From: an uncultured Faecalibacterium sp.
GTDB taxonomy: Bacteria > Bacillota > Clostridia > Oscillospirales > Ruminococcaceae
Assembly: GCA_934525735.1 (NCBI GenBank)
Contig: CAKSZM010000006.1
Coordinates: 1 to 44,512 of the forward strand
Length of the DNA stretch: 44,512 nt
Reading direction: 5' to 3'
The notes below the pieces were generated by a model that saw only the letters and a program-made list of their open reading frames with translations, searched no databases and had not been told where the DNA came from. The translations under genes were made by a program, and so were the position numbers. Each line of letters begins with the position of its first letter. Position 1 is the first letter of the stretch. Positions 8,205 to 14,910 of the stretch are shown here, piece after piece.

Positions 8205-8386
8205 GCCCTCTCCGTCATTGCTGACGCAATGCCACCTTGTTCCCCACTCTGTCGCTAACGCGACAGACTCTCCCCGGCCGGGGAGAGTCTGTCAAAGGGA
8301 GAGGTTTTGGCAGTCCACGCAAAGTTCATGGTTTCGCCAGAGGCTCTCCCTTTGGAAGAGCTGGACGCGAAGCGGCCTGAGAGGGC
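8205..8386. repeat. Palindromic intergenic repeat element, ~180 bp, with a perfect 32-bp inner palindrome
   Basis: The outer ends are inverted copies: GCCCTCTC at 8205-8212 and GAGAGGGC at 8379-8386. The left arm continues CGTCATTGCTGACGCAATGCCA, close to the left arm of the element at 39796. Inside lies a perfect palindrome at 8262-8293 (16-base arms, centre 8277/8278) built around CTCTCCCCGGCCGGGGAGAG. No coding capacity is credible. Together with 39796-39923 it defines a family of non-coding MITE/REPIN-like elements. Confidence 0.7.
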
Positions 8387-8454
8387 AAGGACGCTGACCG
8401 AATACAAAAACTCTTTCCTTTTTGCCAGTTTCTTTCGTCTGCAAACAGGAAAAA

Positions 8455-8538
8455 TTGTACTTGGATACAACAATGACAAAATCGTGCTGGCTATCACAAA
8501 AAATTCCCGTTTTCAAAAAATTCACAGCTTGTTAAAAT
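8455..8538 (+). promoter_or_regulatory. Candidate control region of the TRAP operon
   Basis: The gap between the repeat element and dctP (8387-8588) is AT-rich. TTGTA (8455-8459) and TACAA (8466-8470) form an inverted repeat that could be an operator. TTTTCA (8510-8515), 17 bases, TAAAAT (8533-8538) is a weak promoter, as expected of an activator-dependent one. No better -35/-10 pair is visible in this gap. Both calls are tentative. Confidence 0.35.
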
Positions 8539-8588
8539 AAAATCAGAAAGAAAAACCGCGTAAAAGGGAAAAAGAGAGGATGCAATTC

Positions 8589-9620
8589 ATGAAGAGAAGA
8601 ACGTTTCTGTCGTTGATGGGCGCAGCGGCACTGACAAGCGGCATGATGCTCACCGGCTGCGGGGCCGGTTCGGACAAGGATGACCGCAAGATCATCCGCA
8701 TCGGCCATGTGCAGTCCCAGACTCACCCGGATCATCTGGGCCTTGTGGCATTTGCCGACCACATCAATGAGAAGCTGGGCGACAAGTACCGCGTGGAGGT
8801 TTACCCCAGTGAGCTGCTGGGTTCCCAGACCGAGATGGTGCAGCTGACCCAGACCGGCGCTATCGACTTCGTGGTGGCTTCCACTGCCATCATGGAGACC
8901 TTCAGCTCCAAGTACCAGATCTTCAACCTGCCGTACCTGTTCTCCAGCGTGGAGGCCTATCACGCCGCCATGGATGACCCCGAGGTCACCGACCCCATCT
9001 TCAAGACCACTTCCAAGGCCGGTCTGGAGACGGTGGCATGGCTGGACGCCGGCACCCGCAACTTCTACACCGTCAAGACCCCCATCAACCAGCCCTCTGA
9101 CCTGAAGGGCCTGAAGATCCGCGTGCAGCAGTCTCCCACCAACGTCGAGATGATGCGTCTGCTGGGCGGCACTGCTACCCCCATGGGCTTCGGCGATGTG
9201 TACACCGCCCTGCAGGCCGGTATTCTGGACGGCGCTGAGAACAACGAGCTGGCCCTGACCGACAACGGCCACGGCGACATCTGCAAATACTACTCCTATG
9301 ATATGCACCAGATGGTGCCTGACCTGCTGGTTGCCAACTACGAGTTCATGCAGAATCTGAGCGACGAAGAGCGCGCCATCTTTGACGAGGGCTTTGAGAT
9401 CGTGAAGGAGACCGAGCAGTCTGCATGGGCCGACGCTGTTGCCGCCGCAAAGGACAAGGCCGAGAACGAGCAGCACGTCAACTTCCTGTACCCGGACACC
9501 GCTCCGTTCCAGGAGGCTATGGCTCCGCTGCACGGCTCTGTGCTGGAGGCAAACCCTGAGCTGCAGCCCATCTACGACCGCATTCAGGAATACAACACCG
9601 AATACACCGCCGCAGAATAA
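8589..9620 (+). CDS. dctP: TRAP transporter solute-binding lipoprotein (DctP family)
   Basis: 343 residues. Captures a small organic acid outside the cell for the DctQM carrier. Lipoprotein signal MKRRTFLSLMGAAALTSGMM ending in lipobox LTGC (C24). Family core: RNFYTVKTPINQPSDLKGLKIRV, containing the Arg that binds the ligand carboxylate, then MGFGDVYTALQAGILDGAEN. Start: GAGAGG at 8574-8579 lies 9 bases before ATG 8589; the in-frame ATG at 8580 directly abuts it and is unlikely. Followed after 11 bases by dctQ. The substrate cannot be read from the sequence. Confidence 0.9.
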   Translation: MKRRTFLSLMGAAALTSGMMLTGCGAGSDKDDRKIIRIGHVQSQTHPDHLGLVAFADHINEKLGDKYRVEVYPSELLGSQTEMVQLTQTGAIDFVVASTAIMETFSSKYQIFNLPYLFSSVEAYHAAMDDPEVTDPIFKTTSKAGLETVAWLDAGTRNFYTVKTPINQPSDLKGLKIRVQQSPTNVEMMRLLGGTATPMGFGDVYTALQAGILDGAENNELALTDNGHGDICKYYSYDMHQMVPDLLVANYEFMQNLSDEERAIFDEGFEIVKETEQSAWADAVAAAKDKAENEQHVNFLYPDTAPFQEAMAPLHGSVLEANPELQPIYDRIQEYNTEYTAAE

Positions 9621-9631
9621 GGAGAAGCATC

Positions 9632-10186
9632 ATGGAAAAACTCAGAAACGCTTTGAATAAAGTCCTGAACCTGCTGGCCGGCCTGAGCATGACCGTCATG
9701 GTTGTGCTGACCACCTACCAGGTCATTGCACGCTACGTCTTCAACGCGCCCTCCACCTGGTCGGAAGAGCTGGTGGGCTACCTGTTCGGCTGGAGCACCA
9801 TGCTGGGCGCCACTATCGTTTCCGGCGAGCGCGGCCACATGAACATCCCCGTGGTGATCGATCAGTTCAAACCTCCCGTGCGCAAGGCCTTCCACATCTT
9901 TGCCGAGGTCATCGCATTCCTCTTCTCCGCCACCATTCTGGTGTTCGGCGGCTATCAGGTGTCCCAGCTGGCCATGGGCCAGCAGACCTCTTCTCTGGGC
10001 GTGGCCGTGGGTGTGTTCTACTGGGTCATGCCGGTGTGCGGTGTGATCATCCTGATCTACTCTGTGCTCAACATCATCGGCATCGCCAACGGCTCCATCA
10101 GTCTGGATACCCCCGAGGACGCCGACTTTGCCAAGGTGGAAGCCGAGATGGCTGCCGCCGCTGAGAAAGAAAATAAGGAGGACTAA
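9632..10186 (+). CDS. dctQ: TRAP transporter small permease (DctQ family)
   Basis: 184 residues with four predicted membrane helices. Carries the family signature around VIARYVFNAPSTWSEELVGYLFGW (R-Y-x-F-x-x-P..W-x-E-E) in helices 1-2. GGAGAAG ribosome site, then ATG 9632. Lies between dctP (11 bases) and dctM (3 bases), so it is cotranscribed. Its role is to join DctM in the membrane complex. The charged C-terminal tail (AAAEKENKED) faces the cytoplasm. Confidence 0.9.
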   Translation: MEKLRNALNKVLNLLAGLSMTVMVVLTTYQVIARYVFNAPSTWSEELVGYLFGWSTMLGATIVSGERGHMNIPVVIDQFKPPVRKAFHIFAEVIAFLFSATILVFGGYQVSQLAMGQQTSSLGVAVGVFYWVMPVCGVIILIYSVLNIIGIANGSISLDTPEDADFAKVEAEMAAAAEKENKED

Positions 10187-10189
10187 ACC

Positions 10190-11491
10190 GTGGCGATTCA
10201 AGCATTACTCGTGATCCTGGCAGTCCTGCTGGTTCTGCTGTTTTTGGGCGTGCCTATCTCGTACGCCATCGCGGTCTCTTCGCTGACCGCCATCCTCTCT
10301 TCCATCGACCTGAACGTTGCCGTGCTGACCGCTGCCCAGCGCACCTTCGTGGGCATGAGCAAGTTCAGCCTGACCGCAATTCCGTTCTTCATTCTGGCCG
10401 GCAACATCATGAACCAGGGCGGCATCGCCAAGCGTCTGGTGGATTTCGTCATGGCCATTCTGGGCAAGCTGCCCGGCGCACTGCTGGTGACCAACATCGG
10501 CACCAACGCCCTGTTCGGTGCCATTTCCGGTTCCGCTTCCGCTGCTGCCGCCGCCGTCGGTTCCATGATCCGCGACGGTGCCGAGGAGCAGGGCTATGAC
10601 CCCGCCGTCACCGCTGCCACCAACGCTGCATCCTCCTGCTCCGGCCTGCTGATCCCGCCGTCCAACGCGCTGATCACTTACTCTCTGGCTTCCGGCGGCA
10701 CCTCCGTTGCAGCCCTGTTCATGGCCGGTTACATCCCCGGCATCATCTGGGCACTGTGCTGCTGCGTGGTGGGCGTGCTGCTGGCCATCAAGCTGGGCTA
10801 TAAGGGCACTCCCGGCAAGTTCGACTGGAAGAATCTGGGCGTGTGCACCCTGCGCGCTCTGCCCTCCCTGTCCCTGATCATCGTGGTCATCGGCGGCATC
10901 ATCGGCGGCGTGTTCTCCGCAACCGAAGGCTCTGCCATCGCCGTTGTGTACGCGCTGATCCTTGCTTTCTGCTACCGCTCCATCAACCTGAAGAGCCTGT
11001 GGCAGATCATCGTGGATTCCGCCAAGATGTCCGGCATGGTCGTGTTCCTGGTGGGTGTGTCCAACATTCTGGGCTGGGTCATGGCCTTCCTGCAGATCCC
11101 CGACGCCGTTGCCGCTGCTCTGCTGAGCCTGACCAACAACAAGTACGTCATCCTGCTGATCATGAACGTGATCCTGCTGATCTCCGGCACCTTCATGGAT
11201 GTGACCCCGGCCATTCTGATCTTCACCCCGCTGTTCCTGCCCATCTGCCAGAGCTTTGGCATGAGCACCATCCAGTTCGGTCTGATCCTCGTGTACAACC
11301 TGTGCATCGGCAACATCACCCCGCCCGTCGGCAACGCTCTGTTCGTCGGCATCAAGGTGGGCCGCACCAGCCTGTCCAAGGTCATGCCTTACATGCTGAT
11401 GTATTATGTGGCCATCATCGGCGGCCTGCTGCTGGTCACCTTCATCCCCGCAGTGTCCATGGCGCTGCCCCAGGCAATGGGTTTGGTCTGA
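10190..11491 (+). CDS. dctM: TRAP transporter large permease (DctM family)
   Basis: 433 residues, about a dozen membrane segments; the subunit that moves solute with sodium. Recognisable family stretches: FLGVPISYAIAVSS, LTAIPFFILAGNIMNQGGI, the Ser/Ala-rich GAISGSASAAAAAVGSMI, LLIPPSNALITYSLASGG and NITPPVGNALFVG. The start codon is GTG 10190, with AGGAGG at 10177-10182, 3 bases after the dctQ stop. Terminator hairpin 26 bases downstream. Full length for the family. Confidence 0.92.
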   Translation: MAIQALLVILAVLLVLLFLGVPISYAIAVSSLTAILSSIDLNVAVLTAAQRTFVGMSKFSLTAIPFFILAGNIMNQGGIAKRLVDFVMAILGKLPGALLVTNIGTNALFGAISGSASAAAAAVGSMIRDGAEEQGYDPAVTAATNAASSCSGLLIPPSNALITYSLASGGTSVAALFMAGYIPGIIWALCCCVVGVLLAIKLGYKGTPGKFDWKNLGVCTLRALPSLSLIIVVIGGIIGGVFSATEGSAIAVVYALILAFCYRSINLKSLWQIIVDSAKMSGMVVFLVGVSNILGWVMAFLQIPDAVAAALLSLTNNKYVILLIMNVILLISGTFMDVTPAILIFTPLFLPICQSFGMSTIQFGLILVYNLCIGNITPPVGNALFVGIKVGRTSLSKVMPYMLMYYVAIIGGLLLVTFIPAVSMALPQAMGLV

Positions 11492-11516
11492 TTGTAACAT
11501 TCCCTTCTTCTCCTAT

Positions 11517-11552
11517 AAAAAGGCGGTGCTCTCTGCGGGGCACCGCCTTTTC
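11517..11552 (+). terminator. Intrinsic terminator after dctM
   Basis: AAAAGGCGGTGC (from 11518) pairs with GCACCGCCTTTT (11540-11551) around an 10-base loop; C and TG follow. Separates the DctPQM operon from the lone DctP gene. Confidence 0.8.
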
Positions 11553-11555
11553 CTG

Positions 11556-11585
11556 TTGCACAAAGGCGGCGGGTTGCGTTATACT
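11556..11585 (+). promoter_or_regulatory. Promoter of the lone DctP-like gene
   Basis: TTGCAC (11556-11561), 18 bases, TATACT (11580-11585), 22 bases before ATG 11608. Independent promoter immediately after the dctM terminator. Confidence 0.65.
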
Positions 11586-11607
11586 TATCCCAAAAGGGGG
11601 TGCTATC

Positions 11608-12594
11608 ATGCGCAGACGGACATTTCTGGCCGGGGCGGGGCTGCTGGCGCTGCAGCTGGCGGGCTGCGGGGGCGAAGCGCAGGTCACACCGGATTTTGTG
11701 CTGACCTACGCCGAAAACCAGCCGGAGGATTACCCTACCACAAAGGGCGCACAGTATTTTGCCGACCTTGTGCGCCAGCGCACCGGCGGCAAAGTGATCG
11801 TTCAGGTCAAGGCCGGGGGCGAGTACGGCACCGAGGACGAAGTGTGGGAGCAGCTGCAGTTCGGCGGGATCGATTTTGCCCGGCTGTCGCTTTCGGCGCT
11901 GGCCGATGACCTGCCCAAGCTGAATGTGCTGATGCTTCCGTATCTCTACCGCGACGACGCCCACATGCGCAAGGTACTGGATGGGGAACTGGGCGAAGAG
12001 TTTCTGCAGGTGTTTGCCGGGCGGGACTGCGTGGGTCTGAGCTGGTACGACGCCGGGGCACGGTCGTTCTATGCCCGTCAGCCCATCCGCACACTGGCAG
12101 ATCTGGAAGGTAAGACTGTCCGCGTGCAGGACGCCGGCATCACCACCGATATGATCCGCCTGCTGGGCGCTGTGCCGGAGACTTCGGCCTACAGCGATGT
12201 GTACTCGGCTTTTGAGACGGGGCAGATCGATGCCGCCGAGAACAACTGGCCGGCCTATTATTCGATGGAGCACTACAAGGTGGCCCGCTATTACACCGCC
12301 GATGAGCACAGCCGCGTGCCGGAGGTCCAGCTGTCCAGCGCCCGCACATGGAGCGCACTCCCGCAGGAATACCGCAGCATCCTGCGGGAGTGCGCGGCGG
12401 AATCGGCGCAGTACGAGCGCGGCCTGTGGGAGCAGGAGGAAGCCGCCGCCCGCACCGCCGCCCTTGCCGCCGGCTGCCGGGAGATCACCCTCGCACAGGA
12501 AGAGCTGGAACGGTTCCGCCAGCTGGTGCAGCCCCTGTATGAGAAATACTGCAGCGACTACCTGCCGCTGGTGGAAGAGATCCGCGGGATGTGA
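11608..12594 (+). CDS. Solitary TRAP-type solute-binding lipoprotein (DctP family)
   Basis: 328 residues. Lipoprotein signal MRRRTFLAGAGLLALQLAGC (lipobox LAGC, C20). The DctP core is kept: YDAGARSFYARQPIRTLADLEGKTVRV, then YSDVYSAFETGQIDAAENN. It is clearly divergent from the operon's own DctP at 8589. Start ATG 11608 follows AAGGGGG. It has its own promoter and no DctQ/M partners after it. It may give the DctQM pair a second substrate or present ligand to the YesM-type kinase upstream; both are inference. The stop overlaps the region that leads to the regulator-kinase fusion gene. Confidence 0.85.
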   Translation: MRRRTFLAGAGLLALQLAGCGGEAQVTPDFVLTYAENQPEDYPTTKGAQYFADLVRQRTGGKVIVQVKAGGEYGTEDEVWEQLQFGGIDFARLSLSALADDLPKLNVLMLPYLYRDDAHMRKVLDGELGEEFLQVFAGRDCVGLSWYDAGARSFYARQPIRTLADLEGKTVRVQDAGITTDMIRLLGAVPETSAYSDVYSAFETGQIDAAENNWPAYYSMEHYKVARYYTADEHSRVPEVQLSSARTWSALPQEYRSILRECAAESAQYERGLWEQEEAAARTAALAAGCREITLAQEELERFRQLVQPLYEKYCSDYLPLVEEIRGM

Positions 12595-12601
12595 GCCGAC
12601 T

Positions 12602-12617
12602 CTTAAGATTTCCTAAG
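12602..12617 (+). promoter_or_regulatory. Direct-repeat operator in front of the regulator-kinase fusion gene
   Basis: CTTAAG (12602-12607), 4 bases, CCTAAG (12612-12617): two half-sites with a 10-bp period, as expected for an OmpR/PhoB-family regulator dimer. The same arrangement occurs at 13364-13379. It suggests the two-component system controlled its own gene. Confidence 0.55.
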
Positions 12618-12647
12618 AAATCTTTCGTGGAAACGGGAATGGGGAAC

Positions 12648-13289
12648 ATGGCAGAGCAGACGATCCTGATCGCGGAGGATGATCCGGATATCCGGGACGG
12701 CGTGCGCACCCCGCTGACCACCCTGCTGCTGTATACGGAAATTCTGCGCGGCCACAAATGCGATACGCCGGAGCAGGAAGCGGACTACCTGAATAAGATC
12801 GATGCAAAGGCCCGGCAGATCAAGCAGCTGTCGGATAATCTGTTCGAGTATGCCCTTGTTACCCGGGACACGGTGGCGGTGCTGGACCCGCCCGTGCATT
12901 TCTCGGAAATTTTCGAGGGACCGCTCACCGAGCTGGTGGAAACGCTGCAGCAGCGGGGCTTTGCCTGCGCGCTGGAACTGGGGGAGGAGGACGTCCTGCT
13001 CTCGGTCAACGGCCAGTATGTGCGCCGCATTCTGGATAACATCACTTCCAACCTACTCAAGTACGCCGACCCGCAGAGCGTGGTCACGGTGCGGTTCGCG
13101 CAGGAAGACGGCACGGCTGGCCTGTGTTTTGAAAACCGGGTGCTGCCCATTCCCCCGGCAGCGGAGAGTACCAAGGTGGGCCTGACCAGCATCGGAACCA
13201 TGATGAAAAAAATGCACGGCGTGTGCCGCATCGAGCAGCCGGAAGGGCTGTTCCGCATGACGCTGCTGTTCAATACTGCAAAAGAATAA
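12648..13289 (+). CDS. In-frame fusion of a response-regulator N-terminus to a histidine kinase lacking its His box
   Basis: 213 residues (an ATG at 12639 is also possible). Residues 1-20, MAEQTILIAEDDPDIRDGVR, are the first strand and acidic pocket of an OmpR-type receiver. From residue 20 the sequence becomes the DHp helix of a kinase just after its phospho-His (normally HDLRTPLT): RTPLTTLLLYTEIL, KARQIKQLSDNLFEYALVTRD. An ATPase domain follows, with N-box RILDNITSNLLKYA (128-140) and a weak glycine box VGLTSIGTMM. The receiver Asp, the DNA-binding domain, the kinase sensor and the phospho-His are all missing. The frame stays open, so a protein may still be made. Best explained as a deletion between adjacent regulator and kinase genes; the shared TGCGC in GTGCGC/CTGCGC codons is a plausible joint. 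Confidence 0.75.
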   Translation: MAEQTILIAEDDPDIRDGVRTPLTTLLLYTEILRGHKCDTPEQEADYLNKIDAKARQIKQLSDNLFEYALVTRDTVAVLDPPVHFSEIFEGPLTELVETLQQRGFACALELGEEDVLLSVNGQYVRRILDNITSNLLKYADPQSVVTVRFAQEDGTAGLCFENRVLPIPPAAESTKVGLTSIGTMMKKMHGVCRIEQPEGLFRMTLLFNTAKE

Positions 13290-13294
13290 AGCCG

Positions 13295-13344
13295 AAAGCA
13301 CATCCATTCCGAGCCGAAAGGGCAGGGGCGGATGTGCTTTTTTT
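13295..13344 (+). terminator. Intrinsic terminator after the fusion gene
   Basis: AAAGCACATCC (13295-13305) pairs perfectly with GGATGTGCTTT (13330-13340); T residues continue to 13344. Loop of 24 bases. Confidence 0.8.
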
Positions 13345-13363
13345 CACAAATTATTTCCCGCAT

Positions 13364-13418
13364 CTTAAGCGGTCTTAAGATTTTTTTGCGCCTTTTCCTA
13401 AGAATCGTCCGGTATACT
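13364..13418 (+). promoter_or_regulatory. Regulator direct repeats and promoter of the anchored exported protein gene
   Basis: CTTAAG (13364-13369), CGGT, CTTAAG (13374-13379), 10-bp period, then a further half-site CCTAAG (13397-13402) and TATACT -10 (13413-13418). No good -35 lies 17 bases upstream of the -10, which fits an activator-dependent promoter. Same half-sites as at 12602-12617, linking this gene to the damaged two-component system. Confidence 0.6.
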
Positions 13419-13472
13419 TCCAGATATTGGCGGAGGTGTTCTCTGCCGGAACGATACAGAAGGGGCATTACG

Positions 13473-14477
13473 ATGCTGCGAAAGAAACACAGCGAACCGG
13501 CACAGCCGGACGGCCAGCAGGCACTGCTGGAATTCGAGACCCCGGCCGACCAGCCGGGCAGAAAAGACCCGAAGCAGTTCTTCAAAAAGAACTGGAAGAA
13601 GATCACGGCAGTGGTCTGCGTAGCAGCAGTGGCTGCGGCAGTGCTGCTGACCCGAAAGAGCGCAAAACCGGCGCAGGCCGATGTCTGCTATTATAATGCC
13701 AGTGCAAAGACCGTTTGGATCTATTCCCGCAAGGCGGCGGGCCGCATCACGGCGGTGTCGCCCAGCGCCAGCGCGCCTACCTCGGTGACAGTGGCAGGCA
13801 CCAGCTACACAATTGCCAACTCCTCGGTGGCATCGCAGCTTTCCAGCCTGAACGGCGGCGTGGGGCAGGTGGTCACCCTGCTGCTGGGCATGAACAACGA
13901 AGCCGTGGCGGTGCTGACCGGTGAACAGGCCGATGAAGTGTTCTACGGTGTGGTGCAGACCGCCGCCCGCAGCCTTGTGGAAGAAAACGGTGCGGATGTG
14001 CGCTACTACACCACCAATGAGGCGGGGCAGATCGACCGCCTGATCCTGAACAATGCCACCGGCGATCTGTGGACATACGGCGTGCTGGACGATGTGAAGA
14101 ACCTTATCAACACGGCTACCGACACCAAAAGCTCTGCTTCGTCCGGCTCCTCCGGCAGCACTTCGGCATCGGATATCGCCAGCGACGTGGCGGGCGGCGT
14201 GGCCATCGGCAAGAGCACCTCCGGCACGGTGAAGTCGATGCGGCAGCTGCTGCCGGCGGTCATCGACAAAGTGGGCACGGCGTCGGTGATGAGCGGGGGT
14301 AAAAAGTATGAGGCGGCCGACGACATGCAGGTGTACCTGTGGTACAAGGGCACCTATTATCCCACCACCCTTTCGCAGGTGAACAGCGAGGATTACAGCC
14401 TGATCGGCTGGTACGACGCCAACGGCAGCGCCGCCGGGGGCAAGATCCGGGTGCTGATCGCAGTGAAAAAGGACTGA
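13473..14477 (+). CDS. Membrane-anchored exported protein of unknown function
   Basis: 334 residues. Cytoplasmic N-terminus of ~45 residues, one membrane helix (ITAVVCVAAVAAAVLL), then an exported region. The exported part has two related-looking segments of the type CYYNASAKTVWIYS...VTVAGTSYTIANSSVASQL...GGVGQVVTLLLGMNNEAVAVLTG. These resemble the small beta-rich repeats seen between S-layer homology domains of clostridial surface proteins. A Ser-rich linker follows (SSASSGSSGSTSASD), then a C-terminal repeat ending GKIRVLIAVKKD. AGGGG at 13461-13465 fixes ATG 13473. Upstream repeats suggest control by the adjacent two-component system. I do not recognise a specific family. Confidence 0.7.
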   Translation: MLRKKHSEPAQPDGQQALLEFETPADQPGRKDPKQFFKKNWKKITAVVCVAAVAAAVLLTRKSAKPAQADVCYYNASAKTVWIYSRKAAGRITAVSPSASAPTSVTVAGTSYTIANSSVASQLSSLNGGVGQVVTLLLGMNNEAVAVLTGEQADEVFYGVVQTAARSLVEENGADVRYYTTNEAGQIDRLILNNATGDLWTYGVLDDVKNLINTATDTKSSASSGSSGSTSASDIASDVAGGVAIGKSTSGTVKSMRQLLPAVIDKVGTASVMSGGKKYEAADDMQVYLWYKGTYYPTTLSQVNSEDYSLIGWYDANGSAAGGKIRVLIAVKKD

Positions 14478-14486
14478 ACGGGTTCT

Positions 14487-14512
14487 GGCTTCCCTCCGGG
14501 GAAGCCTTTTTG
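14487..14512 (+). terminator. Intrinsic terminator after the anchored exported protein
   Basis: GGCTTCCC (14487-14494), TCCG loop, GGGAAGCC (14499-14506), then TTTTTG TTTT. 9 bases after the stop codon. Confidence 0.85.
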
Positions 14513-14619
14513 TTTTCCATGCACGCACAGTCAAGGCGCAAAAATGAATAAAATTTACGCGCAGTATGAGCCGCCTTTGGGACAATCGAGCAAAGAATCT
14601 CAAAAACGCCATATTCATA

Positions 14620-14648
14620 TTGACATACTGGGGAATAGGGTGTAAACT
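14620..14648 (+). promoter_or_regulatory. Consensus promoter of the cysteine leader / ABC transporter operon
   Basis: TTGACA (14620-14625), exactly 17 bases, TAAACT (14643-14648). Transcription should begin near 14655, directly at a small hairpin (TCGGG 14656-14660 with CCCGA 14666-14670). The strong promoter followed by a leader ORF and terminator fits attenuation control rather than repression at the promoter. Confidence 0.8.
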
Positions 14649-14695
14649 ACGGGCATCGGGCAGAACCCGAAAAAATACGCAGGGAGGAAACGGTC

Positions 14696-14776
14696 ATGAT
14701 GTGTTGTTGCGCTATGTGTTGTTGTTGTGCAGACGCTTCCCGCACCGGCCGCCTTGCAAACGGGTGTGCACTGTAA
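14696..14776 (+). CDS. Cysteine-rich leader peptide (26 codons) of an attenuator
   Basis: Begins MMCCCAMCCCCADAS and ends ...NGCAL. There are eight Cys, seven of them in the first eleven residues: codons 14702-14710 and 14717-14728, six TGT and one TGC, in two runs of three and four. AGGGAGGAAA at 14681-14690 gives a strong ribosome site 5-8 bases before ATG 14696. The stop is TAA 14774-14776. An intrinsic terminator follows 57 bases after the stop, ahead of a cysteine-type ABC transporter. Classical amino-acid attenuation logic applies: scarcity of Cys-tRNA stalls the ribosome in the Cys run and changes folding of the RNA. Comparable poly-Cys short ORFs that act as cysteine-responsive attenuators are known in mycobacteria. 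I know of no description in this group. Confidence 0.85.
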   Translation: MMCCCAMCCCCADASRTGRLANGCAL

Positions 14777-14842
14777 GCATACCCGCCGCAGAACTGTACG
14801 AAACTTGTACAGACAAAAAGGTCGTCAATTGTGCCCGGAAGC
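14735..14842 (+). promoter_or_regulatory. Candidate antiterminator and pause hairpins of the cysteine attenuator
   Basis: GCTTCC at 14735-14740, inside the leader ORF just after the Cys codons, duplicates the 3' arm of the terminator. It can therefore compete for GGAAGC at 14837-14842. Further pairings: CGCACC (14741-14746) with GGTGTG (14763-14768), and CTGTAC (14794-14799) with either GTACAG 14807-14812 or GTACAG 14845-14850 in the terminator loop. Which pair forms when the ribosome stalls needs a folding calculation. Confidence 0.5.
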
Positions 14843-14872
14843 ATGTACAGCAGCTTCCGGGCTTTTTGTTTT
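14833..14872 (+). terminator. Attenuator terminator upstream of the cysteine ABC transporter
   Basis: GCCCGGAAGC (14833-14842), 10-base loop, GCTTCCGGGC (14853-14862), then TTTTTGTTTTG. A perfect 10-bp GC-rich stem with a T-run, placed between the leader peptide and the first transporter gene, where a terminator makes sense only if conditional. Confidence 0.88.
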
Positions 14873-14910
14873 GACCGGAGAGTTTCAGGAGAAAGGTAGG
14901 GGGTCCGGCA

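Noticed and set aside
8205..8386. CRISPR-like or insertion-sequence origin of the palindromic element
   Set aside because: No repeated units with spacers and no transposase; only inverted ends and internal hairpins, as in MITE/REPIN-type repeats.
8307..8540. 77-residue ORF in front of the TRAP operon
   Set aside because: Begins inside the palindromic repeat, has no ribosome site, and runs through the AT-rich promoter region.
12648..13289. Reading the fusion gene as an ordinary response regulator or ordinary kinase
   Set aside because: Only ~20 residues of receiver are present and the kinase lacks its phospho-His, so neither label is correct.
14543..14645. Short ORF starting MNKIYAQYEPPL upstream of the cysteine leader
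   Set aside because: No ribosome site, overlaps the promoter -35/-10 of the leader transcript and ends in the -10; not expected to be transcribed as an mRNA.
14655..14910. T-box or SAM/cysteine riboswitch in the leader of the ABC transporter
   Set aside because: No T-box sequence (AGGGUGGnACCGCG-like) or other riboswitch core is visible; the leader is short and mostly coding for the Cys-rich peptide.
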